Below, piece after piece: positions 7,481 through 16,232 of a DNA stretch of 35,415 bases. The notes beneath the pieces are model-generated. The model made no database searches. It was not told where the DNA came from and worked only from the letters and a program-made list of their open reading frames with translations. A program made the translations under genes and the position numbers. The stretch's first letter is position 1. Every line of letters starts with the position of its first letter. This stretch comes from Salinicola aestuarinus (lineage in GTDB: Bacteria > Pseudomonadota > Gammaproteobacteria > Pseudomonadales > Halomonadaceae): positions 208,479 to 243,893 of the forward strand of contig NZ_PZJP01000003.1 in the NCBI RefSeq assembly GCF_003206645.1, given 5' to 3'.

Positions 7481-8761
7481 TCAGGTCGTGGTCCGTTGGC
7501 TAAAGAGTTTGCGAAAGACCGGGTAGATATCCTCCGCCTGAACGATCTGCTGCATGGCGAAGCGATCCGGGTGGCCGGCCCGGATCGTCTCGTAGGCCGT
7601 CCAAAGCGCCTGATGCGCATGCGGCGTGATCTCCACGTAGGTGAAGTACTGCAGCTTCGGCATCAGTGATTCCTGAAGCAGCGCCATACAGGTCGAGGAG
7701 TCGTCATCCCAGTTGTCGCCGTCACTCGCCTGAGCGACGTAGAGATTCCACAGCTGCGGTGAATAGCGAGCATCGATCAGCTCGTCGACCAGCGACAGGG
7801 CGCTGGAAACGATGGTGCCGCCGGTCTCGCGGGAGTAGAAGAACTCCTCCTCATCGACCTCCTTGGCGACGGTGTGGTGCCGCACGAAGACCAGCTCGAC
7901 GCGCTCGTAGTTGCGCTCGAGAAAGAGGTACAGCAGCAGGAAGAAGCGTTTGCCGATGTCCTTGTGCGCCTGGGTCATGGAGCCGGAGACGTCCATGACG
8001 CAGAACATCACCGCCTGATTCGACGGCATCGGCTGATGGCTCAAGTGGTTGTAGCGAAGGTCGAACGTATCGAGAAAGGGAATGGCGGCGATGCGCTTCT
8101 CGAGCCGCTCGATCTCCTCCTTGAGCGTTTCGATCCGCGCCGGGTTCCGCAGCACCGGGTCCTTGCGCTCCTCGTTCTCGAGTGCCGCCTGCGCCTCGCG
8201 CAGTGCCCGCTTGAGCGGCGCCCGCATGCCGATCCGCCGAGCCTGCGCCTCGCGCATCGAGCGCACGATATTGATGCGCGCGGGCACGCCCTCACGGGAG
8301 ATCCCCGCCCGAACCGGCCGCGTCTCCTCCATCGACTTGAGCTGCTTGCGCTCGAGGTGCGGCAGCTCGAGCCCATCAAAGACGAAATCGAGAAACTCCT
8401 CGCGGGAGAGCGTGAACGCAAATTCGTCGACGCCCTCCCCTTGATTGGAGGCCTGCCCCTCTCCGCTGCCGCCGCTACCGCTGCCGCCGGGACGACGGAT
8501 ACGATCGCCCTCGGCGAACTCCTTGTTACCGGGACTGACAATGGTCCGGCGCCCACCCTGGCCATGCTGGAATGAAGGTTCGGTAATATCGCGCGCGGGA
8601 ATGGAGACTTTCTCACCGCGCTCGATATCAGTGATCGAGCGGCGATTGACCGACTCTTCGACCGCCCGCTTGATGTGTGAACGGTAGCGCTGCAGAAACC
8701 GCTGACGATTGACCGCACTCTTGTTGCGGGCATTCGGGCGTCGGTCGATGAAATAGCTCAT
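7481..8761 (-). CDS. yeaH: YeaH/YhbH family protein (DUF444), von Willebrand A-like
   Basis: A 426-residue DUF444 protein. The N-terminal part (1-60) carries family-typical [14 protein letters not shown] and [11 protein letters not shown] Gly/Ser-rich linker lies near 92-108. A charged helical stretch at 180-225 leads into a vWA-like domain with the metal-site motif DVSGSM at 257-262. ATG 8761 is preceded by GGAGAGG. It sits 60 bp after prkA. In E. coli, YeaH acts with the kinase YeaG in adaptation to sustained nitrogen starvation; partnership here is inferred from the same gene order. Confidence 0.95.
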   Translation of the reverse strand: MSYFIDRRPNARNKSAVNRQRFLQRYRSHIKRAVEESVNRRSITDIERGEKVSIPARDITEPSFQHGQGGRRTIVSPGNKEFAEGDRIRRPGGSGSGGSGEGQASNQGEGVDEFAFTLSREEFLDFVFDGLELPHLERKQLKSMEETRPVRAGISREGVPARINIVRSMREAQARRIGMRAPLKRALREAQAALENEERKDPVLRNPARIETLKEEIERLEKRIAAIPFLDTFDLRYNHLSHQPMPSNQAVMFCVMDVSGSMTQAHKDIGKRFFLLLYLFLERNYERVELVFVRHHTVAKEVDEEEFFYSRETGGTIVSSALSLVDELIDARYSPQLWNLYVAQASDGDNWDDDSSTCMALLQESLMPKLQYFTYVEITPHAHQALWTAYETIRAGHPDRFAMQQIVQAEDIYPVFRKLFSQRTTT

Positions 8762-8821
8762 GGCATGACCTCTCCGATGAACGGGCGGCGAGCCGACCGG
8801 GCGAGAACCCGGCCACGTCGA

Positions 8822-10744
8822 CTACTGGGACTTGCGCACCCTTAGGTACCACTCCGACAGCAGTCGCACCTGTTTCTCGGTATAGCCGCGCTGAACCATG
8901 CGGTCGACGAAATCCTCGTGCTTGCGCTGATCCGATGCCGACGCCTTGGCGTTGAAAGAGATCACCGGTAGAAGCTCCTCGGTGTTGGCGAACATCTTGT
9001 GTTCGATCACGCCCTTGAGCTTCTCGTAGGACTGCCAGTTGGGATTCATGCCGTTGTTGTGGGCCCGCGCCCGCAGTACGAAGTTGACCACTTCGTGACG
9101 GAAGTCCTTGGGATTGGAGATACCGGCCGGCTTCTCGATCTTCTCCAGATCCTCGTTGAGCGCCTGGCGGTCGAACAGCTCGCCGGTCTCGGGATCGCGA
9201 TACTCCTGATCCTGAATCCAGAAGTCGGCGTAGGTCACGTAGCGATCGAAGATGTTCTGTCCATACTCCGTATAGGACTCGAGATAGGCGGTCTGAATCT
9301 CCTTGCCGATGAAGTCGACGTAGCGAGGCGCCATGTACTCCTTGATGAAGCGGAGGTAGCGGTCGAACGTCTCCTTGGGCAGCTGCTCGCGCTCGAGGGC
9401 TTGCTCGAGCACGTAAAGCAGGTGAACCGGGTTGGCCGCGATCTCGTGAGTGTCGAAGTTGAAGACCTTGGAGAGAATCTTGAAGGCGAAACGCGTGGAG
9501 AGGCCGTCCATCCCTTCATCGACACCGCCGCCGTCGCGATACTCCTGAATCGACTTGGCCTTGGGATCGGTATCCTTGAGGTTCTCACCGTCATAGACGC
9601 GCATTTTCGAATAGATGCTCGAATTCTCCGGCTGCTTCAAGCGCGAAAGCACCGAGAACTGGGCCAGCATGCGCAGTGTATCCGGCGCGCAGGGCGCCAG
9701 ATTGAGCGAGGAGTGCTCGAGCAGTTTCTGGTAGATCTTGATCTCCTCGGAGACCCGCAGGCAGTACGGCACCTTGACGATGTAGACGCGATCGAGAAAC
9801 GCCTCGTTGTTGCGGTTGTTGCGGAACTGCTGCCACTCGCTCTCGTTGGAGTGGGCAAGAACGATGCCGTCGAAGGGGATCGCCCCCATGCCCTCTGTCG
9901 GGTTGTAATTGCCCTCCTGGGTCGCGGTCAGCAGCGGATGCAGCACCTTGATCGGCGCCTTGAACATCTCGACGAACTCCATCAGTCCCTGATTGGCCTT
10001 GCACAGGCCGCCAGAGAAGCTGTAGGCGTCGGGGTCGTCCTGGGAGTAGAGCTCGAGCTGGCGAATGTCGACCTTGCCCACCAGCGACGAGATGTCCTGA
10101 TTGTTCTCGTCGCCTGGTTCGGTTTTGGACACCGCGATCTGGTTGAGCCGTGATGGCGTCAGACGCACGACTCTAAAGCGTGAGAGATCGCCACCGAACT
10201 CCTTGAGCCGCTTGGCGGCCCAGGGAGACATCGGCCCACGCAGGTGGCGTCTGGGGATGCCGTACTCCTTCTCCAGCAGTTCGGCATCGTCTTCCGGCGA
10301 GAAGAGCCCCAGAGGCGATTCAAAGACCGGCGAGTCCTTGATGGCGTAGAACGGCACCCGCTCCATGAGAAGCTTCAGCCGCTCGGCCAATGACGACTTA
10401 CCGCCGCCGACGGGACCGAGCAGATAGAGAATCTGCTTGCGCTCCTCGAGCCCCTGAGCGGCATGACGGAAATAGGCGACGATCTGCTCGATCGCCTCCT
10501 CCATGCCGTAGAACTCGGCAAAGGCGGGGTAGCGGCGGATGACCTTGTTGGAAAAGATGCGCGAGAGGCGCGGATCCTTGGCGGTGTCGATCGTCTTGGG
10601 CTCGCCGATCGCCTCGAGCATTCGCTCGGCGGCGTTGGCGTAGACGCTCGGCTCCTTGCGACACAGTTCCAGATACTCCTGCAGGCTCATTTCTTCTTGT
10701 TGAACCCGCTCGAAACGGCTCTGCACTTGATCGAAGATGCTCAT
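8822..10744 (-). CDS. yeaG: PrkA-type serine protein kinase (YeaG)
   Basis: A 640-residue PrkA family protein with an AAA+-like N-terminal domain and a kinase-like C-terminal domain. The Walker A motif GPVGGGKSS is at 110-118 and FDGIVLAHSNESEW lies in the central part. PrkA/YeaG phosphorylates proteins on Ser/Thr in vitro, and some homologues have been reported to act as AAA proteases. An ideal AGGAGG sits five bases before the ATG. It is the first gene of prkA-yeaH-spoVR and is preceded by 340 bp without a gene, so the operon promoter should be there. I could not find a convincing sigma-70 or sigma-54 site; in E. coli yeaGH is under nitrogen and general-stress control. Confidence 0.96.
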   Translation of the reverse strand: MSIFDQVQSRFERVQQEEMSLQEYLELCRKEPSVYANAAERMLEAIGEPKTIDTAKDPRLSRIFSNKVIRRYPAFAEFYGMEEAIEQIVAYFRHAAQGLEERKQILYLLGPVGGGKSSLAERLKLLMERVPFYAIKDSPVFESPLGLFSPEDDAELLEKEYGIPRRHLRGPMSPWAAKRLKEFGGDLSRFRVVRLTPSRLNQIAVSKTEPGDENNQDISSLVGKVDIRQLELYSQDDPDAYSFSGGLCKANQGLMEFVEMFKAPIKVLHPLLTATQEGNYNPTEGMGAIPFDGIVLAHSNESEWQQFRNNRNNEAFLDRVYIVKVPYCLRVSEEIKIYQKLLEHSSLNLAPCAPDTLRMLAQFSVLSRLKQPENSSIYSKMRVYDGENLKDTDPKAKSIQEYRDGGGVDEGMDGLSTRFAFKILSKVFNFDTHEIAANPVHLLYVLEQALEREQLPKETFDRYLRFIKEYMAPRYVDFIGKEIQTAYLESYTEYGQNIFDRYVTYADFWIQDQEYRDPETGELFDRQALNEDLEKIEKPAGISNPKDFRHEVVNFVLRARAHNNGMNPNWQSYEKLKGVIEHKMFANTEELLPVISFNAKASASDQRKHEDFVDRMVQRGYTEKQVRLLSEWYLRVRKSQ

Positions 10745-11084
10745 AGAGGCCTCCTGCGTGACCCCCGAACGGACGGGAACCGCAACCCGCCAGCCGGGCT
10801 AGCTGACCATCAGCTTGGACAGATGCACGACGCGCCGGTCGGCCCTCATCCGCAGGCTCTATCGACGCAACGCCGAAAACTATGCTTTGGAACACGCTAC
10901 CACGATCGAGTTGTGATGCACGGCAATTTACCGTGAAAAAAACGCGAAACGACAAGCGAAAACCGCTAACGACTGAAAATCCATGAAGAAAAACAAACGT
11001 TCGGCGAGGCGGGAGAGCGACCTGGATCGGCGAGAATCGTCCGTTGGCGCGCGTGACGCGCCAACGGACCGACATTGAAGGGCG
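10745..11084. other. 340-bp intergenic region upstream of yeaG
   Basis: It holds the yeaG Shine-Dalgarno at its left edge. The part between about 10915 and 11000 is more AT-rich than its surroundings (including GTGAAAAAAACGCG), which suits a promoter. A small palindrome CACGG-N7-CCGTG lies at about 10919-10935. At the right edge is the 13-bp hairpin behind ltaE. No open frame here looks like a gene. Confidence 0.5.
11039..11069 (-). terminator. 13-bp perfect hairpin behind the threonine aldolase gene
   Basis: GTCCGTTGGCGCG (11039-11051) and CGCGCCAACGGAC (11057-11069) form a perfect stem with a 5-nt loop, 15 bp after the ltaE stop. No T-run follows on the minus strand, so it may protect the 3' end or act as a weak or factor-assisted terminator. 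Confidence 0.55.
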
Positions 11085-12143
11085 TCAGCCGGTCGCCGAA
11101 TGGTCGAAGGCGGCATGGGCGTCGGCGAGCAGCTCGTCGAGCAGCGTTGTGGTGGTATTCCAGGAGCAGACAAAGCGGGCGCCGCCGGCACCGATGAAGG
11201 TATAGAACGTCCAGCCCCGGGCCCGCAGACGATCGATCACCGCCGTCGGCAGGCTGACGAAGACACTGTTGGCCTGGGTCGGGTACATCAGCTCGGCGCC
11301 GGGCAACGAGGCGAGACCATCGGCGAGATAGCGCGCCATGGCGTTGGCGTGGTCGGCATTGGTGCGCCACGCGCCCGACTCCAGCAGCCCCAGCCAGGGC
11401 GCGGCGATGAAGCGCATCTTGGACGCCAACTGCCCCGCCTGTTTGCAGCGATAGGCAAAATCCTCGGCCAACGCCTTGTCGAAGAACAGAATCGCTTCCC
11501 CCATCGGCAGGCCGTTCTTGGTACCCGAAAAGCAGAGCACGTCGACACCGGCCTGCCAGGTCAGCTCGGCGGGCGTCGCATCGAGGGCACTGCAGGCGTT
11601 GGCGAAGCGTGCGCCGTCCATGTGCACCCGCAGGTCGTACTTGTCCGCCATGGTGCGAATGGCGAGCAGCTCTTCGCGGGAGTAGACCGTCCCCACCTCG
11701 GTGGCCTGAGTGATCGAGACCACTCGCGGCTTGGGATAGTGGATATCGCTTCGCTTGACCACCAGCCGCTCGATCCCTTCGGGCGTGAGCTTCCCCTCTT
11801 CGCCGGGAGAGGTGAGCAGTTTCGAGCCATTGGAGAAAAATTCCGGGCCGCCGCACTCGTCGGTTTCGATGTGCGCGAGCTCGTGGCAGATCACGCTGTG
11901 ATAGCTCTGCCCCAGGGCGGCCAGCGCCAGCGAATTGGCCGCGGTGCCATTGAAGACGAAAAAGACGTCACAGTCGTAATCGAAGATTTCACGGAAGCGG
12001 TCGGCGGCACGGTGGGTCCAGTGATCGTTGCCATAGGCGAGATCGTCACTGGCATTGGCCTGAATCAGGTAGTCGAGCGCCTCGGGGCAAATGCCGGAGG
12101 TATTGTCGCTCGCCAGAAAGCGGGGGCTGCAGTCGATTGTCAT
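11085..12143 (-). CDS. ltaE: Low-specificity L-threonine aldolase family protein (PLP enzyme)
   Basis: A 352-residue fold-type I PLP enzyme of the beta-eliminating lyase/threonine aldolase family, which splits L-threonine or allo-threonine to glycine and acetaldehyde. Seen: ASDNTSGICPEAL near the N terminus, FNGTAANSLAL (64-74) for phosphate binding, HMDGARF (174-180) with the cofactor-contacting Asp, and the Schiff-base lysine in CFSGTKNGLPMG (Lys209). I chose ATG 12143, where AAAGGA lies about nine bases upstream; the frame opens 42 codons earlier but that part has no family similarity. It stands alone on the minus strand between yeaG and fadH. Substrate preference is by family only. Confidence 0.88.
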   Translation of the reverse strand: MTIDCSPRFLASDNTSGICPEALDYLIQANASDDLAYGNDHWTHRAADRFREIFDYDCDVFFVFNGTAANSLALAALGQSYHSVICHELAHIETDECGGPEFFSNGSKLLTSPGEEGKLTPEGIERLVVKRSDIHYPKPRVVSITQATEVGTVYSREELLAIRTMADKYDLRVHMDGARFANACSALDATPAELTWQAGVDVLCFSGTKNGLPMGEAILFFDKALAEDFAYRCKQAGQLASKMRFIAAPWLGLLESGAWRTNADHANAMARYLADGLASLPGAELMYPTQANSVFVSLPTAVIDRLRARGWTFYTFIGAGGARFVCSWNTTTTLLDELLADAHAAFDHSATG

Positions 12144-12355
12144 TGGCGGGTCCTTTTCCGATCCCTTCATCGCGGGACGGCCGAGGATCATCGCTGCCGC
12201 CCCGTCGGGCCAGGTATCACGGTCGGTGGGCCGTATCGTGGCCGGAATGACACAGAGCGCAGGACGCAACGAGCGGGATCGCCGCTGCGCGTCTCGCGCT
12301 CTGCGAGAATCGCCTCAGTCTATCACCTGTCTCATACCCTGCCAGTGACAGGCCG

Positions 12356-14413
12356 TCAGAGCCGTGCCGCCAGTCGCGTGCCCTGATCGATGGCGCGACG
12401 CGCATCCAGCTCCGCGGCCACGTCAGCGCCGCCAATGCAGTGAGCCCTGACGCCGGCCCGCGCCAGGTCCGCCAGCCGCTCGCGCTGTGACTCCTGCCCG
12501 GCACAGATGACGACCGTGTCCACCGCCAGCACCCGCGCCTCGCCATCGACGCTCAGATGCAGGCCATCATCATCGAGACGCCGATAGGCACAGCCGGCCA
12601 GCGTTTCGACACCGCGGGCGCGCAGCGAGGCACGATGCACCCAACCGGTGGTGGCGCCCAACCCGGCGCCGGGCTTGTCGCGCTTGCGTTGCAGCAGTGT
12701 GATGCGGCGTGCCGCCTGCGGCGCCACCCGAGGTTTCAGTCCCCCCGGATGGCGGCTGGCGAGATCGACACCCCACTCGTCGTGCCACTGCTCGACCGCC
12801 TGCGGCGTGGCGTCGGCCGATGCCGGCTCGAACGCCGCGACCTCGCCCTGCGGAATCTCGACATGGGCGAGCAGCTCGGCGACATCGAAACCGATTCCGC
12901 CGGCACCGATGATCGCCACTCGCCGACCGACTCTCTCGGGATGTCGAATCGCCGTGGGATAGTCGATCACGCAGGCCCGCTCGTTTCCCTCGAAGGCGAT
13001 ACGCCGCGGCGTGACGCCAGTGGCCAGCACGACGTCGTCAAAGTCGAGCAGTGTCTGCACATCGGCGTCGGTGTTCAGACGCAGCTCGACCCCAAGACGC
13101 GTGAGCTGATGGCTGAAGTAACGTAGCGTCTCGCCGAACTCTTCCTTCCCGGGAATTCGCCAGGCGAGCTGAAACTGGCCGCCGATCGACGCATGGCGTT
13201 CGAACAGCGTGACGCGGTGGCCCCGCTCCGCACAGCCAACCGCCGCCGCCAGACCGGCAGGCCCTGCGCCGACGACGGCGATCCGCTTGGGAGCCTCGGA
13301 TGGCGTCAGTGTCAGCTCGGTCTCGTGGCACGCTCGCGGGTTGACCAGACACGAGGTGAGCTTACCCTGAAACGTCTGGTCGAGGCAGGCCTGATTGCAG
13401 GCGATACAGGTGTTGATCGACGCCACATCCTCAGCCGCGGCCTTGGTGACCCAGGCCGCATCGGCCAGAAAGGGACGGGCGAGCGAGACCAGATCCGCAT
13501 GTCCCTCGGCGAGCACTCGCTCGGCGACATGGGGCATGTTGATACGATTGGTGGCAATGGTCGGAATCGCAATGGCCTGGCGCACCGCCGCCGACACCGT
13601 GACGAACGCCGCTCGCGGTACGCTGGTCACGATGGTGGGCACCCGCGCCTCGTGCCAGCCGATACCGCAGTCAAGCGCATCAGCCCCGGCGCTCTCGACC
13701 TCACAGGCCAGCGCCACGATCTCTTCCTGGGTGCTGCCCTCCTCGACCAGGTCGATCATCGACAGCCGAAAGAGAATCGCGAAGTCCTCACCGCAGGCGC
13801 GACGAATGCCTCGCACAACCTCGACGGCAAAGCGGCGGCGGCGCACGGCGTCGCCACCCCACTCATCGTCGCGCTGATTGGTCCGCGCGCACAGGAACTG
13901 GTTGATCAGATAGCCCTCGGAGCCCATCACCTCGACCCCGTCGTAGCCGGCGTCCTGCGCGAGCCGCGCACAGCGCACAAAGTCCGCAATCTGCTGCTCG
14001 ACCTCTGCGGACGTCAGTGCTCGCGGCGTGAAACGGTTGATGGGCGCGGCAATGGCGGAGGGCGCGACCAGCGTCGGGGCGTAGGCGTAGCGTCCGGCGT
14101 GCAGAATCTGCAGACAGATGCGCGCCCCTTCAGCATGAACCGCCTCGACGACCTGGCGGTGGGCGTCGACCTCGTCGGCATCCGTCAGCTTGGCTGCCTG
14201 GGCAAACACACCCCCCTCGGCATTGGGCGCGATCCCCCCGGTGACGATCAGCGCCACCCCGTGGCGGGCACGCTCGGCATAGAAAGCCGCTAGGCGCAGG
14301 AAGCCGTCGGGCGCCTCCTCGAGATTGGTATGCATTGACCCCATCACGACGCGATTGCGTAGGGTCAACGAGCCGAGGCGCAGCGGACGAAAGAGGTTGG
14401 GGAAAGCGGTCAC
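12356..14413 (-). CDS. fadH: NADPH-dependent 2,4-dienoyl-CoA reductase
   Basis: A 685-residue enzyme closely following E. coli FadH from end to end. It reduces 2,4-dienoyl-CoA to 3-enoyl-CoA during beta-oxidation of unsaturated fatty acids, using FMN, FAD and one 4Fe-4S cluster. The TIM-barrel half shows RVVMGSMHTNLEE (21-33), EVMGSEGYLINQF (161-173) and GIGWHEARVPTI. The cluster cysteines are C336, C339, C343 and C355 (CxxCx3Cx11C). A dinucleotide fold begins at VVGAGPAGLAAA (380-391), and a second one contains IIGAGGIGFDVAE. I start it at GTG 14413 (MTAFPNLFRPL), which matches the family N terminus; the longer frame begins with TTG 20 codons upstream. It ends 212 bp before ltaE. Confidence 0.96.
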   Translation of the reverse strand: MTAFPNLFRPLRLGSLTLRNRVVMGSMHTNLEEAPDGFLRLAAFYAERARHGVALIVTGGIAPNAEGGVFAQAAKLTDADEVDAHRQVVEAVHAEGARICLQILHAGRYAYAPTLVAPSAIAAPINRFTPRALTSAEVEQQIADFVRCARLAQDAGYDGVEVMGSEGYLINQFLCARTNQRDDEWGGDAVRRRRFAVEVVRGIRRACGEDFAILFRLSMIDLVEEGSTQEEIVALACEVESAGADALDCGIGWHEARVPTIVTSVPRAAFVTVSAAVRQAIAIPTIATNRINMPHVAERVLAEGHADLVSLARPFLADAAWVTKAAAEDVASINTCIACNQACLDQTFQGKLTSCLVNPRACHETELTLTPSEAPKRIAVVGAGPAGLAAAVGCAERGHRVTLFERHASIGGQFQLAWRIPGKEEFGETLRYFSHQLTRLGVELRLNTDADVQTLLDFDDVVLATGVTPRRIAFEGNERACVIDYPTAIRHPERVGRRVAIIGAGGIGFDVAELLAHVEIPQGEVAAFEPASADATPQAVEQWHDEWGVDLASRHPGGLKPRVAPQAARRITLLQRKRDKPGAGLGATTGWVHRASLRARGVETLAGCAYRRLDDDGLHLSVDGEARVLAVDTVVICAGQESQRERLADLARAGVRAHCIGGADVAAELDARRAIDQGTRLAARL

Positions 14414-14654
14414 TGTGAGGTCCCGTTGAGCGTTGACGAGCGCGTTCACGGCCGCGAGCGGAGAAGGTTTCAAACGCGCGTATGAACATCAGTGTAAACG
14501 AAGCAGCGACGAGAGCCATTGCACCAAAGCGTCATGCCCTCGCATCAACGCGTCTTGACAACCGACAGAGACGGCGAGATTAGGAATAGGGAAACGCAAA
14601 AAACCGCCCTGAGTGGCGAATGCCATCGGCAGCTATGCAGTGCTCAGAGAAGCT

Positions 14655-14714
14655 CTATCAGGAGGAAACGTCTATCAACAGGGTCCGCTATCAACAGATT
14701 CCGTCTATCAACAG
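14655..14714. repeat. Four CTATCA(ACAG) boxes at 16-17 bp spacing
   Basis: CTATCA occurs at 14655, 14672, 14688 and 14705. The last three share the full CTATCAACAG, and two of them the longer CGTCTATCAACAG. The boxes end about 240 bp upstream of the fadH start. Confidence 0.8.
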
Positions 14715-14753
14715 TTGGCTTGAAAACAACCGCAAAGCTGAAGAAAGAAACTG

Positions 14754-14798
14754 GAAAAACAGCGAGAACCAGGAGGGGAAACTCATGAGCGCTGGTTC
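14754..14798 (-). terminator. Weak terminator candidate for the tRNA Asp/Val cluster
   Basis: On the minus strand, GAACCAG (14798-14792) can pair with CTGGTTC (14772-14766) across a long loop, followed a few bases later by TGTTTTT. The stem is only 7 bp, so this is tentative; it is the only T-run hairpin near the end of the cluster. Confidence 0.3.
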
Positions 14799-14815
14799 AA
14801 GGCGCAAGACGTCGA

Positions 14816-14892
14816 TGGCGGAACGGACGGGACTCGAACCCGCGACCTCCGGCGTGACAGGCCGGCATTCTAACCAACTGAACTACCGTTCC
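14816..14892 (-). tRNA. tRNA-Asp(GTC), copy 3 in transcription order
   Basis: 77 nt with encoded CCA. Acceptor GGAACGG/CCGTTCC with discriminator G73. D arm TAGTTCAGTTGGTTAGAAT and T arm CGGGTTCGAGTCCCG match tRNA-Asp. The anticodon GTC lies at 14856-14858 (complement) in the loop CTGTCAC. Last tRNA of the transcript. Confidence 0.97.
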
Positions 14893-14920
14893 GCATAGGG
14901 TGCACCATTACCTGAGATAA

Positions 14921-14997
14921 TGGTGGGTGGTACAGGACTCGAACCTGTGACCCCCAGCATGTGAGGCTGGTGCTCTAACCAGCTGAGCTAACCACCC
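14921..14997 (-). tRNA. tRNA-Val(CAC)
   Basis: 77 nt with encoded CCA. Acceptor GGGTGGT/ACCACCC. The anticodon loop CTCACAT in the stem CCAGC/GCTGG gives anticodon CAC (14961-14963, complement), which reads only GTG. Its body closely resembles the Val(TAC) gene in the same cluster but has one more base in the D loop. Confidence 0.93.
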
Positions 14998-15026
14998 AGA
15001 CGTCAAACAACTTACAGTGCGAAGCG

Positions 15027-15103
15027 TGGCGGAACGGACGGGACTCGAACCCGCGACCTCCGGCGTGACAGGCCGGCATTCTAACCAACTGAACTACCGT
15101 TCC
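15027..15103 (-). tRNA. tRNA-Asp(GTC), copy 2
   Basis: Same 77-nt sequence as the other two Asp genes in this cluster, with encoded CCA and anticodon GTC at 15067-15069 (complement). The spacers on either side are unrelated to those of the other copies. Confidence 0.97.
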
Positions 15104-15191
15104 ACGCTAACCATCGTGTCCAAGTCGTAACTCACAGCACGATACGTACTACGCATCTAACAATTGAAACTCTTGCGAGCTTCCATGGAAA

Positions 15192-15268
15192 TGGCGGAAC
15201 GGACGGGACTCGAACCCGCGACCTCCGGCGTGACAGGCCGGCATTCTAACCAACTGAACTACCGTTCC
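15192..15268 (-). tRNA. tRNA-Asp(GTC), copy 1
   Basis: 77 nt with encoded CCA and anticodon GTC at 15232-15234 (complement). Second tRNA of the transcript, 71 bp after tRNA-Val(TAC). Confidence 0.97.
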
Positions 15269-15339
15269 GCATTATCCATCACGTGACCTACGCAATGTTC
15301 GAAGCCGATTTCTCTTCGAACGCCATCTCTCGAAAGTGA

Positions 15340-15415
15340 TGGTGGGTGGTACTGGGTTCGAACCAGTGACCCCCAGCTTGTAAGGCTGGTGCTCTACCAA
15401 CTGAGCTAACCACCC
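15340..15415 (-). tRNA. tRNA-Val(TAC)
   Basis: 76 nt with encoded CCA and acceptor GGGTGGT/ACCACCC. The anticodon TAC lies at 15380-15382 (complement) in the loop CTTACAA. First tRNA of the cluster, 19 bp downstream of the -10 box. Confidence 0.97.
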
Positions 15416-15434
15416 GTTGGTCACGTGGCGCTGC

Positions 15435-15462
15435 ATTCTACCGGTGACCGATTGAAAGTCAA
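15435..15462 (-). promoter_or_regulatory. Promoter of the Val/Asp tRNA cluster
   Basis: On the minus strand TTGACT (15462-15457) and TAGAAT (15440-15435) are 16 bp apart, each 5 of 6 to consensus. It lies between the hydrolase stop and tRNA-Val(TAC). Confidence 0.8.
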
Positions 15463-15493
15463 CAGCTTTTAGCGAGCCAATTTCCCCTGCCGA

Positions 15494-16216
15494 TCATCCA
15501 CTTGCGCCAAGTCGCCGCGCGACGAGGGCTGCCGCTCGATCGATCAGATCAACACGGCTCTCGGGCTGGCGTTTGCGCGGCTGCCAGTCATGGTCGCCGC
15601 CCTCGAGAAAGTGACACTCCACATGCGCAGGCAGCGTATAGCTTTCGACCTCTTCGCGGCGACCGAAGGGATCGCGGGTGCCCTGAATCAGCAGTAGCGG
15701 ACAGTCGATCCTCGGCCAGTGGTCGAGACGCAGCCGCTCCGGCGTCGCCGGGGGATGAAACGGATAGCCCAGCAGCACCAGACCATCCGCCCCCGCCTCG
15801 GCAGCCAGCAGGCTTGCCGCTCGCCCACCCATCGACTTGCCACCGAGCCAGAGCGGTGTCTCAGGATCGATCGTCTGCAGCGCGCGCTGCCACTCGGCGA
15901 GCTCGGCCACCAGCCGCTCGATTTTCGGCGGCGGTCGCCGGCGCTGCTCGCGCCGCATCTGGCCCATGTACGAAAACTCGATCGCCACCACACAGACGTG
16001 TGAGGCCACCAGTGCCGCGCGCAGCTGTTCCAGGAACTCGGAGTCGTGCCCCGCCCCCGCACCGTGACACAGAAGCAGCCTGGGCCCGTGTGCCGCCCCC
16101 GTCACAGTGACGCTGCCCAGCGCCGTCTCACACGGAACCCCGTCGGCTTCGGCAAGGGCGTTGGCCACTGACGCTACGTCTTCAGGCGTCAGCTGCTCGA
16201 TGTCGAACTCATTCAT
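15494..16216 (-). CDS. Alpha/beta hydrolase of the KANL3/Tex30-like family
   Basis: A 240-residue compact alpha/beta hydrolase. LLCHGAGAGHDSEFL (48-62) supplies the oxyanion region. The nucleophile elbow is GGKSMGG with Ser128. The acid is probably Asp182 in QGTRDPFG and the base His209 in EGGDHDW, so the triad is complete. Members are cytoplasmic hydrolases of unknown substrate, often called dienelactone-hydrolase-like. The ATG at 16216 lies 16 bp after the sbcB stop with only a weak ribosome site (GAGACG), so expression may depend on readthrough from sbcB. Family fit is good; substrate unknown. Confidence 0.85.
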   Translation of the reverse strand: MNEFDIEQLTPEDVASVANALAEADGVPCETALGSVTVTGAAHGPRLLLCHGAGAGHDSEFLEQLRAALVASHVCVVAIEFSYMGQMRREQRRRPPPKIERLVAELAEWQRALQTIDPETPLWLGGKSMGGRAASLLAAEAGADGLVLLGYPFHPPATPERLRLDHWPRIDCPLLLIQGTRDPFGRREEVESYTLPAHVECHFLEGGDHDWQPRKRQPESRVDLIDRAAALVARRLGASG

Positions 16217-16232
16217 GACGGCGTCTCAGCGC

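Larger units (their letters stand above)
14414..14815. other. 402-bp intergenic region between fadH and the tRNA cluster
   Basis: The region should contain the fadH promoter (minus strand) and the end of the tRNA transcript coming from the right. It is clearly more AT-rich than the genes around it. I see an array of CTATCAACAG boxes (14655-14714) and a weak terminator-like stem. Two short frames here run into the tRNA-Asp gene and are not believable genes. Confidence 0.55.

Noticed and set aside
8999..10153. A 384-codon plus-strand frame
   Set aside because: Antisense to yeaG, which carries clear PrkA motifs; Leu/Val/Gly-rich shadow.
10745..11038. Sigma-54 promoter for yeaG
   Set aside because: I looked for TGGCAC-N5-TTGCW on the minus strand and found no acceptable match.
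11100..12386. A 428-codon plus-strand frame
   Set aside because: Antisense to the threonine aldolase gene, no motifs, no ribosome site.
14519..14898. Short plus-strand frames ending in a tRNA
   Set aside because: They read through the complement of tRNA-Asp (the familiar false peptide RTGLEPATSG), a common annotation artefact.
14816..15415. Integration site of an island at the tRNA cluster
   Set aside because: No integrase and no partial tRNA duplicate beyond the five complete genes, so no attachment site can be supported.
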